From positions 25,231,179 to 25,295,178 of the forward strand of contig OW386286.2 of the NCBI GenBank assembly GCA_936432065.2: a stretch of DNA of 64,000 nt. Direction: 5' to 3'. Every line of letters begins with the position of its first letter. The stretch's first letter is position 1. Positions 34,095 to 46,594 of this stretch are shown piece after piece. Position numbers and translations under genes: made by a program. The notes under the pieces are model-generated. The model did no database searches and was not told the origin of the DNA. It saw only the letters and a program-made list of their open reading frames with translations. The stretch comes from Rutpela maculata (taxonomy: Eukaryota; Arthropoda; Insecta; Coleoptera; Cerambycidae).

Positions 34095-34620
34095 TATCCG
34101 ACGGCTGGCGACGTTAATTTAGTTAGTATGATATTTTTCAGTATTTTTGTTGTAGTTCAGTATTTATTGTTTGTAATCATTTTGTGTAAATATAAAGACT
34201 GTGATATTGTGACACTTATAGTTTTTAATTTTTTGTGCATACGCTCGGTGTTCTTTTAGTTTTAAGTGACTTTTTCATAATTAAGTTTTCAGTTCGTGTA
34301 CTTAGTCATGTATAGGTAATTGTTACCGTGCTAGTTGATTATATTAAAAAATGAGACGTCTTACTAAAAGGCAGACTGATACCAAACGTCGAAATCTAAC
34401 TTTGTCATCTAAAAGGAAAAATCCCAGGAGAGCTAATTTAATTAAAAATTCCGTATGCACAAAAAATTAAAAACTATAAGTGTCAGAATATCACAGTTTT
34501 ATATTTACACAAAATGATTATAACAATAAATACTGAACTATAACAATAAATACTGAAAAATATCACACGAGAACAAAAGATTCTCACACTAACTAACTTA
34601 ACGTCGCCAGCCGTCGAAAA
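34095..34620. mobile_element. Foldback element, about 525 bp
   Basis: About 34095-34240 and 34447-34620 are inverted copies: GACGGCTGGCGACGTTAA, GTATTTATTGTT, TTGTGTAAATATAAA and ACACTTATAGTTTTTAATTT. The right arm has a duplicated AACAATAAATACTGAA word. About 200 bp of unique sequence separates them. Confidence 0.75.
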
Positions 34621-34756
34621 CCACAACTGGTATGTATGTAACTATTGCAAAAGAAAACAAGATGAATAAAAAAACAATAAGAATACACTAAAAAGTAAAA
34701 AATAAATGTTAGGGTCTGAGCTAGCACGGCATTGCTAGAATTTATGTAACTAAAAA

Positions 34757-34822
34757 TAAAAGTGTGGGGTGCTGAAAACAGTTAATCTGTTTGAAGGGTT
34801 TTTCAACACCCCACACTTTTAT
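34757..34822. repeat. Strong hairpin
   Basis: AAAAGTGTGGGGTGCTGAAAA and its reverse complement with a one-base difference flank a loop of about 25 bases. Possibly a MITE core. Confidence 0.6.
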
Positions 34823-34829
34823 GTTTACT

Positions 34830-35365
34830 GACATATATTCCAACAATACTGTGATAAATCCAAACATTTATTTTATACTTTTTAGTGTATTTTTAATTAT
34901 TCTTAAATTTTTACTGAATTTTTTTAAATAAGTGTATTTTTTAACAAGTAAAATTGGAATTTTTTAAAAACCCCCCGACCAATAAATTTGGTAATACTAG
35001 TTCTAAAGGGCCGATCCAAGATGGTAGAATCAAAATGGAACCGAAATCATATTCGGCAATAATAATTTTCTACACATTTTCAATTTTACTTAAATCGGAT
35101 AATTTGTAGAGAAATTAAATATGGCTGATTCAAAATGGAGACCCCACATAAAATCTAATAATAATATGGCCTATAACTTATAACCGGTAAAATACTCTTT
35201 CAGATAAAGAAAACACTATCAAAATCGGATCACCCGTTGAAAACATGAAGCTACAGACAGACAGAGAGGCATGTATATATGCAAATATATACGAGTCAAA
35301 AGTATATTACCTCCTTTTTTGGGTAGAGGGTTATAAAATATTTTTTAAATTACATTATATTCTTT
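34830..35365. other. Unassigned sequence, probably repeat-derived
   Basis: A GACAGACAGAGAGGCATG-containing segment near 35255 resembles the ends of common arthropod repeats. No gene. Confidence 0.35.
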
Positions 35366-35369
35366 TTAA

Positions 35370-35690
35370 TGAAAACCTCCAGATGTCGATTTTCAGTCCA
35401 ATGGGACCATAAATAACAAAATTCGTTTGTCACCTTGACGCCCCCATTTTGATTTCCGAGTTTTGCAAAAAAATTCGTAATCCGCGTCCCCTAAAACCTT
35501 CAGATATTAATTTTGAGTTGAATAGGACCTTAAGTGACAAAATTCGTCGGCCATTTTGATGTCTGAGTTTTAACCAAAAATTCGTAATCCGCGTCCCTGA
35601 AAACCCCCACATATTAATTTTGAGTTGAGTAGGACCATAAATGACAAAATTCGTCCCCTATTTTGATGTCTGAATTTTTGGTTTTTGACT
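35370..35690. repeat. Tandem repeat, 107-121-bp unit
   Basis: Anchors GGACC(A/T)TAA at 35404, 35525 and 35632. Units share ACAAAATTCGT, CATTTTGATGTCTGAGTTTT and TTCGTAATCCGCGTCCC. The second unit is 14 bases shorter than the first. Confidence 0.8.
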
Positions 35691-35861
35691 AATGTTCTGA
35701 TGTGATGTATAATTTAAAGTAATAGAAATAGAAACCTGGTGATCTCATCGCACTCCGGATCGCTCTAAATATTAAATATCTCAGAAACTATGACATCTAC
35801 GTCAAAAATACTAGGGACCAAAAGTAAAAATTATCAATTAGGCTTTCTTTGTTGAGCAAAT

Positions 35862-35974
35862 AAAAAAAAATTGTGAAAACACACGCTGTTTCGGTCATAA
35901 CTTTGTTTTTTATGATACAGAATCATAAAAAACAAAGTTATGACCGAAACAGCGTGTTTTCACAATTTTTTTTT
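35862..35974. repeat. 113-bp near-perfect palindrome
   Basis: Arms of about 53 bases (ending in TGTGAAAACACGCTGTTTCG, then GTCATAACTTTG and TTTTTTATGAT) differ only by a two-base insertion. The centre is ACAGA. Arm identity suggests recent origin. Confidence 0.85.
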
Positions 35975-36309
35975 AAATTTCGTTAATAAATGCTCTTTTT
36001 TTTTGCCCGTTTAAAGCATTTGCGCTAGAAAATGATTCCGTCCGCCATACTGAAGCAGCCATTTTGAACTTTCTTATTTTCACTTCAGAGACCCACAATA
36101 ATACATTACGTTCCAATCATAAGTCAACAATACTTTCAAGTATTCCATTTTTCGATTTAGAGATAGTTTCTACCCCCTGGGAGTAAGAGCAAGTGTCAGG
36201 ACTATATAGAAACTGATGACACTTTTTATTACTATACAAGACACCCATAAAAAAATTATCATTACATATGACAGTATCTTTAACTTGATTTCTAAGTCTT
36301 GCATCTTTT

Positions 36310-36415
36310 ACTTCCATATCCAGTGGAAGTGTAGTAACGCAAAAAAAATTTTGAAAATTTTTATTGTTCAAATAGGCTTAGAATGTCATGAAACGTTGAG
36401 ATTTTTACCTCTAGG
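36310..36415. mobile_element. Truncated copy of the TACTTCCACATCC family
   Basis: Starts TACTTCCATATCCAGTGGAA and continues GTAGTAACGCAAAAAAA, then AATAGGCTTAGAATGTCATG, as in 21971-22634 read in reverse. It ends without its other terminus. Confidence 0.75.
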
Positions 36416-37460
36416 TACTGTACTATATTAATGACAATTCGAATAGATATGAAATAATATTTATTATGGGTAACAAGGTATACAAGTACCCTAAATTGAA
36501 TGTATGGATAAAAGCGCTTTAACAAACTAAAGTAAATGAAAAGCTTAAAATAATCCAAAAATGTTAAAATTCTAATAAAACTTTGTAGCAACATTTCAAA
36601 AATAGTGAACGATAACAATACAACTAGAAAATTAAATTCAAGTGAACATTTTGGCAACAATTTTGGCATTTTCAGGATACTGAACAGTTTTTAAAACTTT
36701 TACTATACATAATATACATATACAGGTCTTAGCGTTAGTAATGAGTCAAAATATCACGTAGCCTCTTCTTTGTACACAAAATATGGATAACTTACCTGCT
36801 TTATAATTATGAGTAATATTAACTAACACTTCTATATACTAACAATCAGACATGCTTTGACTAAAAAAAAACAATAAACGTTAAACTATATTTAAAAGAC
36901 TGAATGTAACTATTGAAAAAATTCTACACATTTGAAAATTTTCTTTGGATGATGAAATAGCGTTCATAAAACTGAAACCCATAATTTTACACTGAAAAGA
37001 ATATAATAATTTTTAATTTAAAAAATATGAACTTCTTTATATTCTAGGTGAAACGACCTTTCGAATGAGGGGTTACTCAAATGTCATTATGACATTTAAA
37101 ATAACGTTTCGGCGCTGAGGCTTCACTTCTAACACTAAAATTGTCGTATTCTCCTAAAAGAAAAGTACCTTTTCCGCCAATTAAACTAACCAATTTTGGT
37201 TACTCAAAAATAAACAGTTAAAAAATTAAAAAGGGGAGCGGAGTCCTTTGATGCGCTCTGAATTACAAACTACACTTTATTTTTTTTATTAGTTGTGAAG
37301 TATTGCACTGTAATCACGAATTAACTACCATTTTTCGTAAACTATGAAACTTCGGAGTTTTCATTATTAAGCTGTCTACTTCTACGGGACTATTAATGAT
37401 TGATATGAACGATTTTTTGCAAATAAAAACATTTAAAAAAATTGATTAGTTCTTGATACT
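36416..37460. other. Unassigned sequence
   Basis: Nothing supported. Confidence 0.35.
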
Positions 37461-37977
37461 AATTGACCTATTTCACGTTAGAAAGTTTGATAAAAAGTGT
37501 CATGGCGAAAACCAGATCGGAATCACTGAAAACCACTGCACACGTTGTAGTCCAGTAGAATTAGTAAAAAAAAAGACTGAAATTTATTGTAATTCGTTTC
37601 AGGATGCCACGTGCATTAAACGATAGTTTTATTGATTACGAACGTGACCCTGAATTTGGTCCACTTTTTGACCGCCGGAACATTGTTTATTTAACGATTT
37701 ATTGTTTAAAAATTCAAAAAAATCGACTTTTTAAAAGATAACTCAAAGACCTTTGACGATAGGTTTTTCAATTTGTAGATACTGTTAGAACTTTGAAAAA
37801 CGGTTAATTTGAGAGATGTTTCGTTTGGGGTCTTTTCACACATTTTCAAAAAAAAAAAAATGACTGTAGCCTTATTAGAAGCCGAGATGATTTTTTTTTA
37901 ATAAATTCGTAAACATTTTTTTAACAAAAAATAATTGTTTATAACAAATTATTGTTTAATTAGGAAAAAAAATCGAC

Positions 37978-38514
37978 ATGACAGATACTATTATTTCATC
38001 ACGCTACCCCAAATTAAAAAAAAAAGTCAAAATCGGAGAAACGGTAAATCTTTGGTTGACGGATTTGAACTCGTCTCGATCATTTTATGAACGTGTTAAG
38101 GCGCAGTTACACGGCGCGTGGTTCGCCGATCCACGAACCTGGTGCGTGGTTCGGCAAACCACGCGCCGTGTAACGGATAGCGAGCCAGATGTGTCAATAT
38201 GGCGCGTGACCAATGCAGATTTCGTGTAGGGTTGTGGATTGTAGGCTCGTCAAAACTGCATGGATCGACTAGCGGCTTTGACTCGCCAAACTTTACTGAC
38301 ACCTAGATGGAAGACGCAAGCCGACGCGAGCAACGTCTCCCGAGTCGCAAGCTATGCCAAGTTGCCTATGTCACACGCGCTTGTTTCGTGATTCTCCGAG
38401 CCAGGCTCGCCTAATCACGCGCCGTGTAACTGCGCCTTTACAGATATGACTTATGCTTCTCACTCCTGTTCTGACGATGATTTAAAATTAATTATTGTTA
38501 TCGTTGCAAATTGA
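37978..38514 (+). CDS. Possible small ORF at the centre of the foldback element, split by a MITE
   Basis: An ATG at 37978 opens MTDTIISSRYPKLKKKVK, then IGETVNLWLTDLNSS up to the MITE at 38099. If the MITE and one copy of its TTA duplication are left out, the frame continues from 38441 and ends at TGA 38512-38514, for a total of about 64 codons. The continuation in frame is suggestive but short enough to be chance. I do not recognise the protein. Confidence 0.25.
38099..38437. mobile_element. Harbinger-like MITE with TTA target duplication
   Basis: Ends AGGCGCAGTTACACGGCGCG and its exact reverse, flanked by TTA at 38096-38098 and 38438-38440. Same GC-rich family as 21205-21287 and 20247-21451, which here disrupts the centre of a foldback element. 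Confidence 0.85.
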
Positions 38515-39402
38515 ATTTTTTCCCCCAAACTCAGCTCTATTACAAAGATAGACTATTAAACTAGTTGTTCGCCAAGTTTCAGCTGTTAATGTTTATTAAT
38601 AAACAAATTACGAATTTATTAAAAAAAAATCATCTCGGCTTCTAGTAAGGCTACAGAGTCATTTTTTTTTTTGAAAATGTGTGAAAAAACCCCAGCAACA
38701 AAGATATCAGAACGATATTGCAAAATCTTCATTTGTTTAAAAGTTATTAGCAAAAAACCTAACCTCAAAATGTGACACTTTTTCAAACGCCGTTTTGAAG
38801 TTAAAAATAATGCAAATTTGATTTACCATTAATGAAAACATAAAGTTTAAGTCTCAACAAAAAAAAAATGATGTCCAGATCAACCCTCTACGACAACGGA
38901 AACTGGGTGAATTTGCATTTTACATTATTCATGTTTTTAATAAACAAATTGAATATCTCTTAAACTAATTAAAATTTTTTGATGAAATTTTAGAGATAAC
39001 TTTGGGGTAATAAAAGACATATTTTGTCAAAGTTTCAAGCACTAAAGTGCTTTTGTTAAAGAATGAAAAATATTTGCACATTGCGAAAATTTTCGCGGTT
39101 TTTTGCAACTATTTAAACAAATTTTCAAGCGTTTTAAATGAAACACCTCTCAAATTAACCGTTTTTCAAAGTTCTAACAGTATCTACAAATTGAAGAACC
39201 TATCGTCAAAGGTCTTTGAGTTATCTTTAAAAAAGTCGATTTTTTGGAATTTTTCAACAATAAATCGTTAAATAAACAATGTTTCGGCTGTCAAAAAGTG
39301 GACCAAATTCAGGGTCATGTTCGTAATCAATAAAACTATCGTTTAATCCACGTGGCATCCTAAAACGAATTACAATATGCATATTTGCTAATTCCACTGG
39401 CC

Positions 39403-39651
39403 TATTGATCAACTCGTCTAATTCCCAAACTTTGCAGAAACGACACCCATAATATAATAAACATATAATTGTTTTCATTATCTCTAATGTTGAGTCTACT
39501 TTGATTATTAGAGATCATCTTCATTAGTTTGCTTTGTAGTCCACAATATTTAAAAAAGTCAAAGTATGCAATTTATCACACTTTATCACAGAGTTGTCAG
39601 TTTAGAAGTTAATTTTTACAAGGTTTGTAAATTAGACGAGTTGGTCAACAT
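39403..39651. mobile_element. Small inverted-repeat insert in the right arm
   Basis: GATCAACTCGTCTAATT and AAATTAGACGAGTTGGTC bound a segment absent from the opposite arm of the 37461-39742 foldback, so it is a secondary insertion. Confidence 0.6.
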
Positions 39652-39742
39652 GTGGAATGACTCTTTACTACTTTTAGTGATGCCAATCTAGTATTCGCCA
39701 TGACACTTTTTACCAACCTTTCTACCATGAAAAAGGCCAATT

Positions 39743-40246
39743 CCCTTCAAAATACCTTCTACTCTAATGTGCTAGCAGCACATCTTAACTTAAATAGACA
39801 CCACTGGCTAGAACCTATCCGATTATGATATTAGTGAAAATTAGAATCTCAGTCATAGAACGCTACATTTTTTTTGTTTGGAAGAGGATGATGGTTAGCT
39901 GTGGCGGAGACGTTGGCAGTTACCTGAAGTCGGTTGCCGACAGAAGGAGTAGTAGTAGGTGTGGCAGCAGTTACAGTTTACCTATAATAAAATACACGAC
40001 GTCACTAAAACAGGACCAATTAAATAAGGGTGATACATGTGGTCAGCACAAATTAGATGCAGAATTAGTGACATTGTGCAAGTAGGTGATTATAAGGCTG
40101 TGGCAGTTTCAGTGGTTAATTATTACTTGGGAAAGCTATACAATGTGCAAAGCTAACATCGAAAATAGAAATATGGTTGCTTAAACTTTTAGTACTAGAA
40201 GAAAATACTGTTAGTTCACATAATACAGTTGTAAGTAGACATATTG
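39743..40246. other. Unassigned sequence
   Basis: Nothing supported; the open frame at 39825-40085 has no recognisable features. Confidence 0.35.
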
Positions 40247-40378
40247 CTCACCTTTAAAACCTAAACATAATCCGGCTCGAAGGACCAAATGTTGTTTGAC
40301 AAAACTGCTCGCAGACCAATTATTAAAAAAAATGGGTACCTACCATCTCTAGAGCCAGATTACGTTTAGGTTTTTGGA
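40247..40378. mobile_element. 130-bp MITE-like inverted repeat
   Basis: AAACCTAAACATAATCCGGCTC pairs with GAGCCAGATTACGTTTAGG at the far end with a few mismatches. Confidence 0.55.
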
Positions 40379-41803
40379 AGTGAGAGATGTGTCTGCTTAC
40401 AAAACTATTTGAATTGAAACATATTGTAACTAAGAGCATTTTCCTCTAAACAATAGTTAATGAAGAACATTAGACATGAATTAATTAACTGGATCATAAG
40501 TATATTGTTGGATCCTTCCCTTTTTATTGCAAAAGAAATATGTAAAAATTTAACTAGTATGTCTCAGCCAATGTTAATTACACAATTTCGATTTATTTTG
40601 TGGCATTTTTGAAAAATTTTTCAATTTCCTATTCCTGACATTGACCATCTTCAAGCCAAAATTGCAGAGAAAATTGAATTATTTCAGAATAGTATCTTCC
40701 TTTAAAATATCAAATGAAGTAACAATTAGAACATGTAAGATACGTAACCTTAGCTAAAAATAACATAACCCTACTAAACTCTGAATGTATTTCTTACTGC
40801 GTATGTCAAGTGATTGTTATTGCGATCCAAACCGCTGCGATACTAGTTACTTTTGCTGTGACTCTAATCGGTTTCGAACCTATTTGAGCGTCATTACAAA
40901 TCAATGTAAAATGTATTCAAACTTTTGCTTTAGTAAAATTTACCAAAATATGTTGTTCTTGAATCGATTCAAGATTTTGCGTAAGAAAATCAACTTTTTC
41001 TACTAGTGTTTGGAAAAGTTCTATATATAAGTACCAATTTGAGTTATAGGAAAAATGCATAGCACCATATATTTCTTTTAAATACCACCATACCTAACTA
41101 CAGCACATTTAAATAGCACCGTACCTAACTAAATACACCATCCGATAGAGACAAAAATATATACATCTAACCATGTATCATGTTCCTATACTATATAATG
41201 TATAGTTCTTTAGATATTTGCGGTTTATGGTGTTATTGCTGAAAATTGAAGAGTACCATCTTCTAAAGGCTTTGACTACTTACAAAACAGAACACAACAA
41301 TGGTACAGATATGTAATTTACTGTATTTCATTACACGTAGTTTATGTTGTGGTTCACTGGGCAAAATGGCAAATAATTACCCATATTTCGAATTTATTTA
41401 ACAATCGTGGACAGTGCGACAAAATCATTAGCAAAATATGCAGAAAATTGATGAAATATGTCCTGAATTACCATCAATAAATCCATCAAAGTTTAGAAGA
41501 CTGTAAAGCATTTTTGTTCGAAATTATATTAATCCGCACAATAGAAAACTCTCAATTTTTAGAAAAAAATAATTTAGAGTCAGGGGGCAAAATTTTTAGA
41601 GGAAGGTATTTTCAATCGCAGAGTTTCGAATTTTTGGGTAATCAAAATCCTCATGTTATACGATGCAAGATTTTTCAGTATAAGAATCTATAGCATGATA
41701 ACCATTTGAAACGTGCCCCCAGAACCGAATATGACTACTATTTTGTTTAATAGGTTATTCATTTATACTATTATTTATACGGTCTCTACTCACCTACCTC
41801 ATA
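40379..41803. other. Unassigned AT-rich sequence
   Basis: About 41076-41175 (ACCATACCTAACTA..., CACCATCCGATAGAG, ATCTAACCATG) is related in reverse to about 30215-30290, so part of this is repeat DNA. No gene. Confidence 0.4.
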
Positions 41804-43010
41804 TAGTGGAGTCAAATTAGGATTTTAATGTGAATTGTCTGGTGGGCAGCTTTTCTGTTTTAACGTATTCAGGGGATCATCTTAAGTTCACAGCTCATAG
41901 TGTAGCGGCGTGAGCCCCCAAAGATGCATATTTAGCGAGCAACCTATCAATGGAGTAGAACAAAAGAAACTATATATGAAAATGTAGGTCATAACTTATC
42001 ACATCAGGAAATGCATGTTATCCAATCTATAAGTTGGTATAAGGGGTAGTTACAGCCCAGAAAGTAATTTTTTTAAAAACATGTGTTTTTACTTACCATT
42101 TTTACTGTAATTCGATAAAAATTCATGACAGAGGATATTTCTTTATGCCAAAATGTTCACAATGATTTGCTGAATTCGTCCATATATACCAACTATATAA
42201 AAATCGCAAAACTAATCATTCACGGTAAATCAAAGGGGGAGTAACAGTGTGTGTACTACGGTAAGTCTAAACTTCTATTGGCCATAACTTTTGATTTCAC
42301 GCTTACCAAAATCCTGATACATACATAGAAAACTTCGTTATTCTCTTAGCTTTAATTTAAGTACAAATACATGGAGCTACGTATTTCATTTTGTGATAAT
42401 AATAGTATAAATTATATCGCAATGTCACGAATTTCTGCGCACCAAAGCTAAGTTGGTCTTATGAATGCATGGCCATGCGCGCTCGAAAAATCGACCTTAT
42501 TGCTGATTTGCAAAGGGCATGGAAGGGAAATTATGCCGTTAACTCATGTTATAGGGTTTTGAGTTGTAATAATGAACAATTAAAATTAAATATGTAAAGT
42601 AAAATGTTTATCTCATGACTTTTTAAACATATAAACACTTTTACTTAATAATAAATTGACAGTTACAAAATAAATTAAAAGTTATTGTAGGAAACAAAAC
42701 TTAAAAGCGATTTTTCATTTTTAGGATTATTATTCCGTACATATAAGTCTATACAGCAATAGCTGTATACAGCAAAAGCTGTATAAACAGATTTTATGAA
42801 CAAAAATAGCATTGCTTTAATTTGTTCATTCAAAATGAAAATGTTTATTTCTAATAACACTTATTTGCGATAATGTCAAACAGTCAAATGACAAGGAAAA
42901 CCATCAGTAAACCTCATTTCATGCAATATACACATGTATAAAAGAACGGAGGTGTCAACAAATATTAGGCTACAAGCATGAGCGTCCACAGAAATATTTT
43001 CAGGGGGAGC

Positions 43011-43868
43011 TTAAAACTAAAGTGAAAAAACTAAATAAAAATAAAACTAAAGTAAACAATAAGACATCTACTAAAATTACTAGTTTGTATGAGGTACCAC
43101 AGACCGCAGGGCAGTGTGCTATGGTCTCTTTTATTCATTATATATGTGAATGATATAAATCATGTCCTAAGAAGTTCATATATTAGCCTTTTTAAGGATG
43201 AGGAATATATGTATCTGAAAAAAATCAAATTGAAATCACAGATATAATGAATAAAGAGCTTTGTATGTTATATATATGGTTATGTACAAAAAAAATTGAA
43301 ACTCTATAATGACAAAACTGAATGTATGGTTCTTGGAACTAAAGCTAATTGCCGAAAATATTTAAATAATCAACTGTTTCTGTACATTAATAATGCGAAA
43401 GTTGAATTTGTAAGTTAAATTAAATATTTAGGAATTATTTTAGATCGATAGTTGACGTTTTCAAAATATATTGATTATCTATGTAAGAACATTGGCAAAA
43501 CCAACCAATTGGGTTGGATTTCTGTGGAACAAAGTATTGAAACAACTTTAATATATAAAATCGAGAAAAATCTAATACCTACACACCTTAAACCGTTCTT
43601 AGTTAAAAGATCGAAACAATTATTTGGTAAGGTCTGCTGAAAACTGCAAAATGAATGCAAAAATATCATTCTTAAAAAAATCAACTGTTAGCGATGGCCT
43701 ACCCGTATTCAATGCTTTGCCCACGGAAATCAAATATTTAGTAATTTAAAATTGTTTACTAAAATGTTACTAAATAATATATAGACGACAGAGCACAAAA
43801 TAATAGATGACTATGTACAAATATATGTTACTTTTGATAGCTTATGCTAAATAAACTTTATTCTATTC
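43011..43868 (+). mobile_element. LINE fragment inserted in the left arm
   Basis: Forward translation in two frames gives GSVLWSLLFIIYVNDINHVL, then MVLGTKANCRKYLNNQ, IKYLGIILDR and LTFSKYIDYLCKNIGK. This is the polymerase region around and after the catalytic site. The 3' end reads TATGCTAAATAAACTTTATT then CTATTCTAAATA. The inverted right arm reads straight through (reverse of GGTGAATATACATATTTGCT), so the fragment is an insertion. It is the sister of 21478-22760. Confidence 0.75.
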
Positions 43869-43884
43869 TAAATACATATTCACC

Positions 43885-44500
43885 TACGACATATAAAATA
43901 CGACATATAAAATATATACCAATTCGTAATAATGTACGGATTGGTATTTGCTTGTCACTGCCCACCATACATGCTTTAACTGGATGCAACACGACTAGTG
44001 CTTTATACGGGATTGGAAAAAAAATTGCATATACCTTTTTCAAACAAAATAAGAGCACGCTTGAACTTGATAAAGCGACAGCCTTTATAAACGATGCCGT
44101 CAAAATTGCTCGTAGATATGTTCCGTTGCTATACAAATCAAAAACTTGTAAAGATGTAGATGATTTAAGGTACAATCTTTTTCAAAATTCGACCATTGCT
44201 AATTTTCCACCAATTGAGGATTCCTTTATACATCACGTAAGACGTTTCTTGTTACAAGCAAAAATTTGGTGTAATAGTCATGACTCATCGTATAGGGCAA
44301 ATCCTGTTGGAATGGGAAGGTCCTTTGATGGAAATTATATTTTACCAGTGATGTCTATTTGGAAACAGCGCATAAGGAAGTACGCGAACTTACCTATATT
44401 ATAAGGACAAGGATGCATGTGATATTTTAAAATGTGAGTGTTTTAAGGCTGGTTTAAAATGTATATATATGCAAATGTCCCTTATTTTGGAACAATATGG
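43885..44500 (+). pseudogene. FEN/PIN-like transposon protein, C-terminal part (copy 3)
   Basis: The open frame has IPIRNNVRIGI, then IHALTGCNTTSALYGIGKK at about 43967-44023. An EDSFIHHVRRFLLQAKIWC block follows, then a NPVGMGRSFDGN block. After a stop at 44402 the reading continues in another frame as KDKDACDILKCECFKAGLKC, the Cys-rich tail. GC[D/N]TTS...GIGKK resembles the helix-hairpin-helix edge of FEN/XPG nucleases (GSDY...GIG). Here the expected Asp is Asn. The first part (HEEADT, SPDTDV) is missing. The ATG at 43844 belongs to the inserted LINE, not to this gene. Confidence 0.65.
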
Positions 44501-46594
44501 AATTTGAGGTTTTATACGCATCTAGCAGCGAAGATGAATTTTAAACTGTATGTTACATCTGTAGACATGGTTACACAGAGCAAATCTAGTTATTTGCGAT
44601 ACTGTTAAATTTTTCATTTCATTTTACTCTAATGTCGTAGGTGAATATACATATTTGCTCCCCTTAAGAATATTTTTGTGGACGCTCATGCTTGCAGCCT
44701 AATATTTGTTGACACTTTTTATTTTTTTTTATGTATGTGTATATTGCAAAAGATATAGTGATGGCTTTCCTTGTCATGTGACTGTTTGACATTATTTCAC
44801 ATTAAAATATTATTCAACTTGAATGGACAAAATAGAGCAATAATGGCTGTCTGTACAACTTTCGCTGTTTGATGCTTTTACTATTCGAAAATTTTCATTA
44901 CACACTATATATACGAAATAATAATTCTAACAATGTAAACTCGCTTTTAAGTTTTGTTCCATATACATACAATAACTTGTACTTTTAACAAGAACTTTTT
45001 GTTTAGTTTGTAACTGTCAATTTATTAATAAAAGTGTATATATGTTTAAAAAAATGATAAAACATTTTACTTCACATACTTCATTTTAATTGTTCATTAT
45101 TACAGCTCAAAACCTTATAACATGAGTTAACGGCATATTTTCCGTTCCATGCCCTTATGCAAATCAGCAATAAGGTCGATTTTTCGAGCGCGCATGGCCA
45201 CGCATTCATAAGACCGACTTAGCTTTGGTACGCAGAAATTCGTGACATTGGGTTACAATTTATACTATTATTATCACAAAATGAATACGTAGCTCCATGT
45301 ATTTGTACTTAAATTAAAGAGAATAACAAAGTTTTTTATGTATGTATCAGAATTTTGGTAAGCGTGAAATCAAAAGTTATGGCCAATAGAAGTTTGGACT
45401 TACCGTGGCACGCACACTGTTACTCCCCCTTTGATTTACCGTGAATGATTAATTTTGCGATTTTTAAATAGTTGGTATGTATGGACGAATTCAGCTAATA
45501 ATTGTGAACAGTTTGGCATAAAAAAATATCCTCTGTCATGTAGTTTCATCGAATTAGAGTAAAATGGTGAGTAAAAACACATGTTTTTAAAAAAATTACT
45601 TTTTGGGCTGTAACTACCTTTTATACCAACTTATAGATTGGATAACATGCATTTTGTGATGTAATAAGTTATTACTAATATTTTGATATATAGTTTGCTT
45701 TGTTCTACTCCATTGATAGGTTGATGATACAATTTGAATGGGCGGCCGCTGCATTATCAGTTTTGCAGTTTCTGCGAGGTCGGCGTATTGCTTATTTAAA
45801 CAATTTAATTTTTTAGATCGTGTTTTCCATCAATTTTCTTTGAATATCTCGAAATCTACAAGTCCTATGGAAAACAATAAAAAGAAGGAAAATGTTTGTT
45901 TTGGGCTGTACAGTAAAAGTGCATAACCTGTAATTCATTCTAATTGTTATTATCATTTAAAAAAAAATTGAACATTGCAAAATTATGCGTTTTTAAACAA
46001 ATCACTGTTCTTTCAAAAATAATAGATAATATTCAATGAAATTTTGGAAAAATACAGCTCTTATAAAATACAATCACTACATAAAATCTCAAATCAAAAT
46101 GATTACTAAAACGGCCCAAATATACAATTGTTGCTAAAACTTTGCACCCTTGTGAAATCCTGCCATCAATACCAAGAAATGTTTACGATGGCTCAAATTG
46201 TAGCATTCTATAAGTACTTTAAGATCAGGGAAAAAAACTTTTTTTTTCCAAAATTTAAACCCGTTTTATTGCAGTTGTTTATTGTTTTCGAAATTTTAGT
46301 TATAAATAAATTCAAGTACCTCTCTGGTTTTTTTATGAAATCCAAAACGGTAAACGAATAACGAAAGTAGATTAAAAAAGCCAACTTTTGAAGAAAAAAA
46401 TAATGCTATACTTTCATTTGGAGCTGAGATACGTAAGTCGTTTAGGTCATTTTTAAATAAACAAATCGATCTTTCTTCTTGAAATTTAGACTGGTTATTC
46501 TCCAATGCTTATTATTTCGTTTCTGCTATTTGAAGATAATCCAAAGCTACAATTGTTAAAATAATATCGAATAAAGCGGCTTTGAGAACATAAT

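Larger units (their letters stand above)
37461..39742. mobile_element. Foldback element, 2.3 kb, with nested MITEs
   Basis: Left arm 37461-37920 and right arm about 38600-39742 are inverted copies: AATTGACC at the tips, CGCCATGACACTTTTTA, AAACGATAGTTTTATTGATT, GACCTTTGACGATAGG and TCTCGGCTTCTA(G/A)TAAGG. The right arm is longer because a 250-bp inverted-repeat insert lies at 39403-39651. The centre carries a GC-rich MITE (38099-38437). I see no clear target duplication. No transposase. Confidence 0.75.
41898..45756. mobile_element. Long-TIR DNA element carrying the FEN/PIN-like gene (copy 3), TCA target duplication
   Basis: TCA occurs at 41895-41897 and 45757-45759. The uninterrupted right arm of the host foldback (CACAGCTCAGTTTTGCAG, reversed) gives the empty site, so the ends are set by comparison. 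Tips are TAGTGTAGCGGC and, reversed, TAATGCAGCGGC. Inverted arms run about 1.1 kb (41898-43010 and about 44650-45756). A LINE fragment sits in the left arm. The only other content is a gene remnant at 43885-44500. Confidence 0.85.

Noticed and set aside
37978..38229. 83-codon frame as a single gene
   Set aside because: Its second half is translated MITE sequence; only the split version was kept, at low confidence.
41898..45756. Assignment to the CACTA superfamily because of TAGTG/CACTA tips and a 3-bp duplication
   Set aside because: CACTA elements begin CACTA and end TAGTG; here the orientation is opposite and no CACTA transposase is present.
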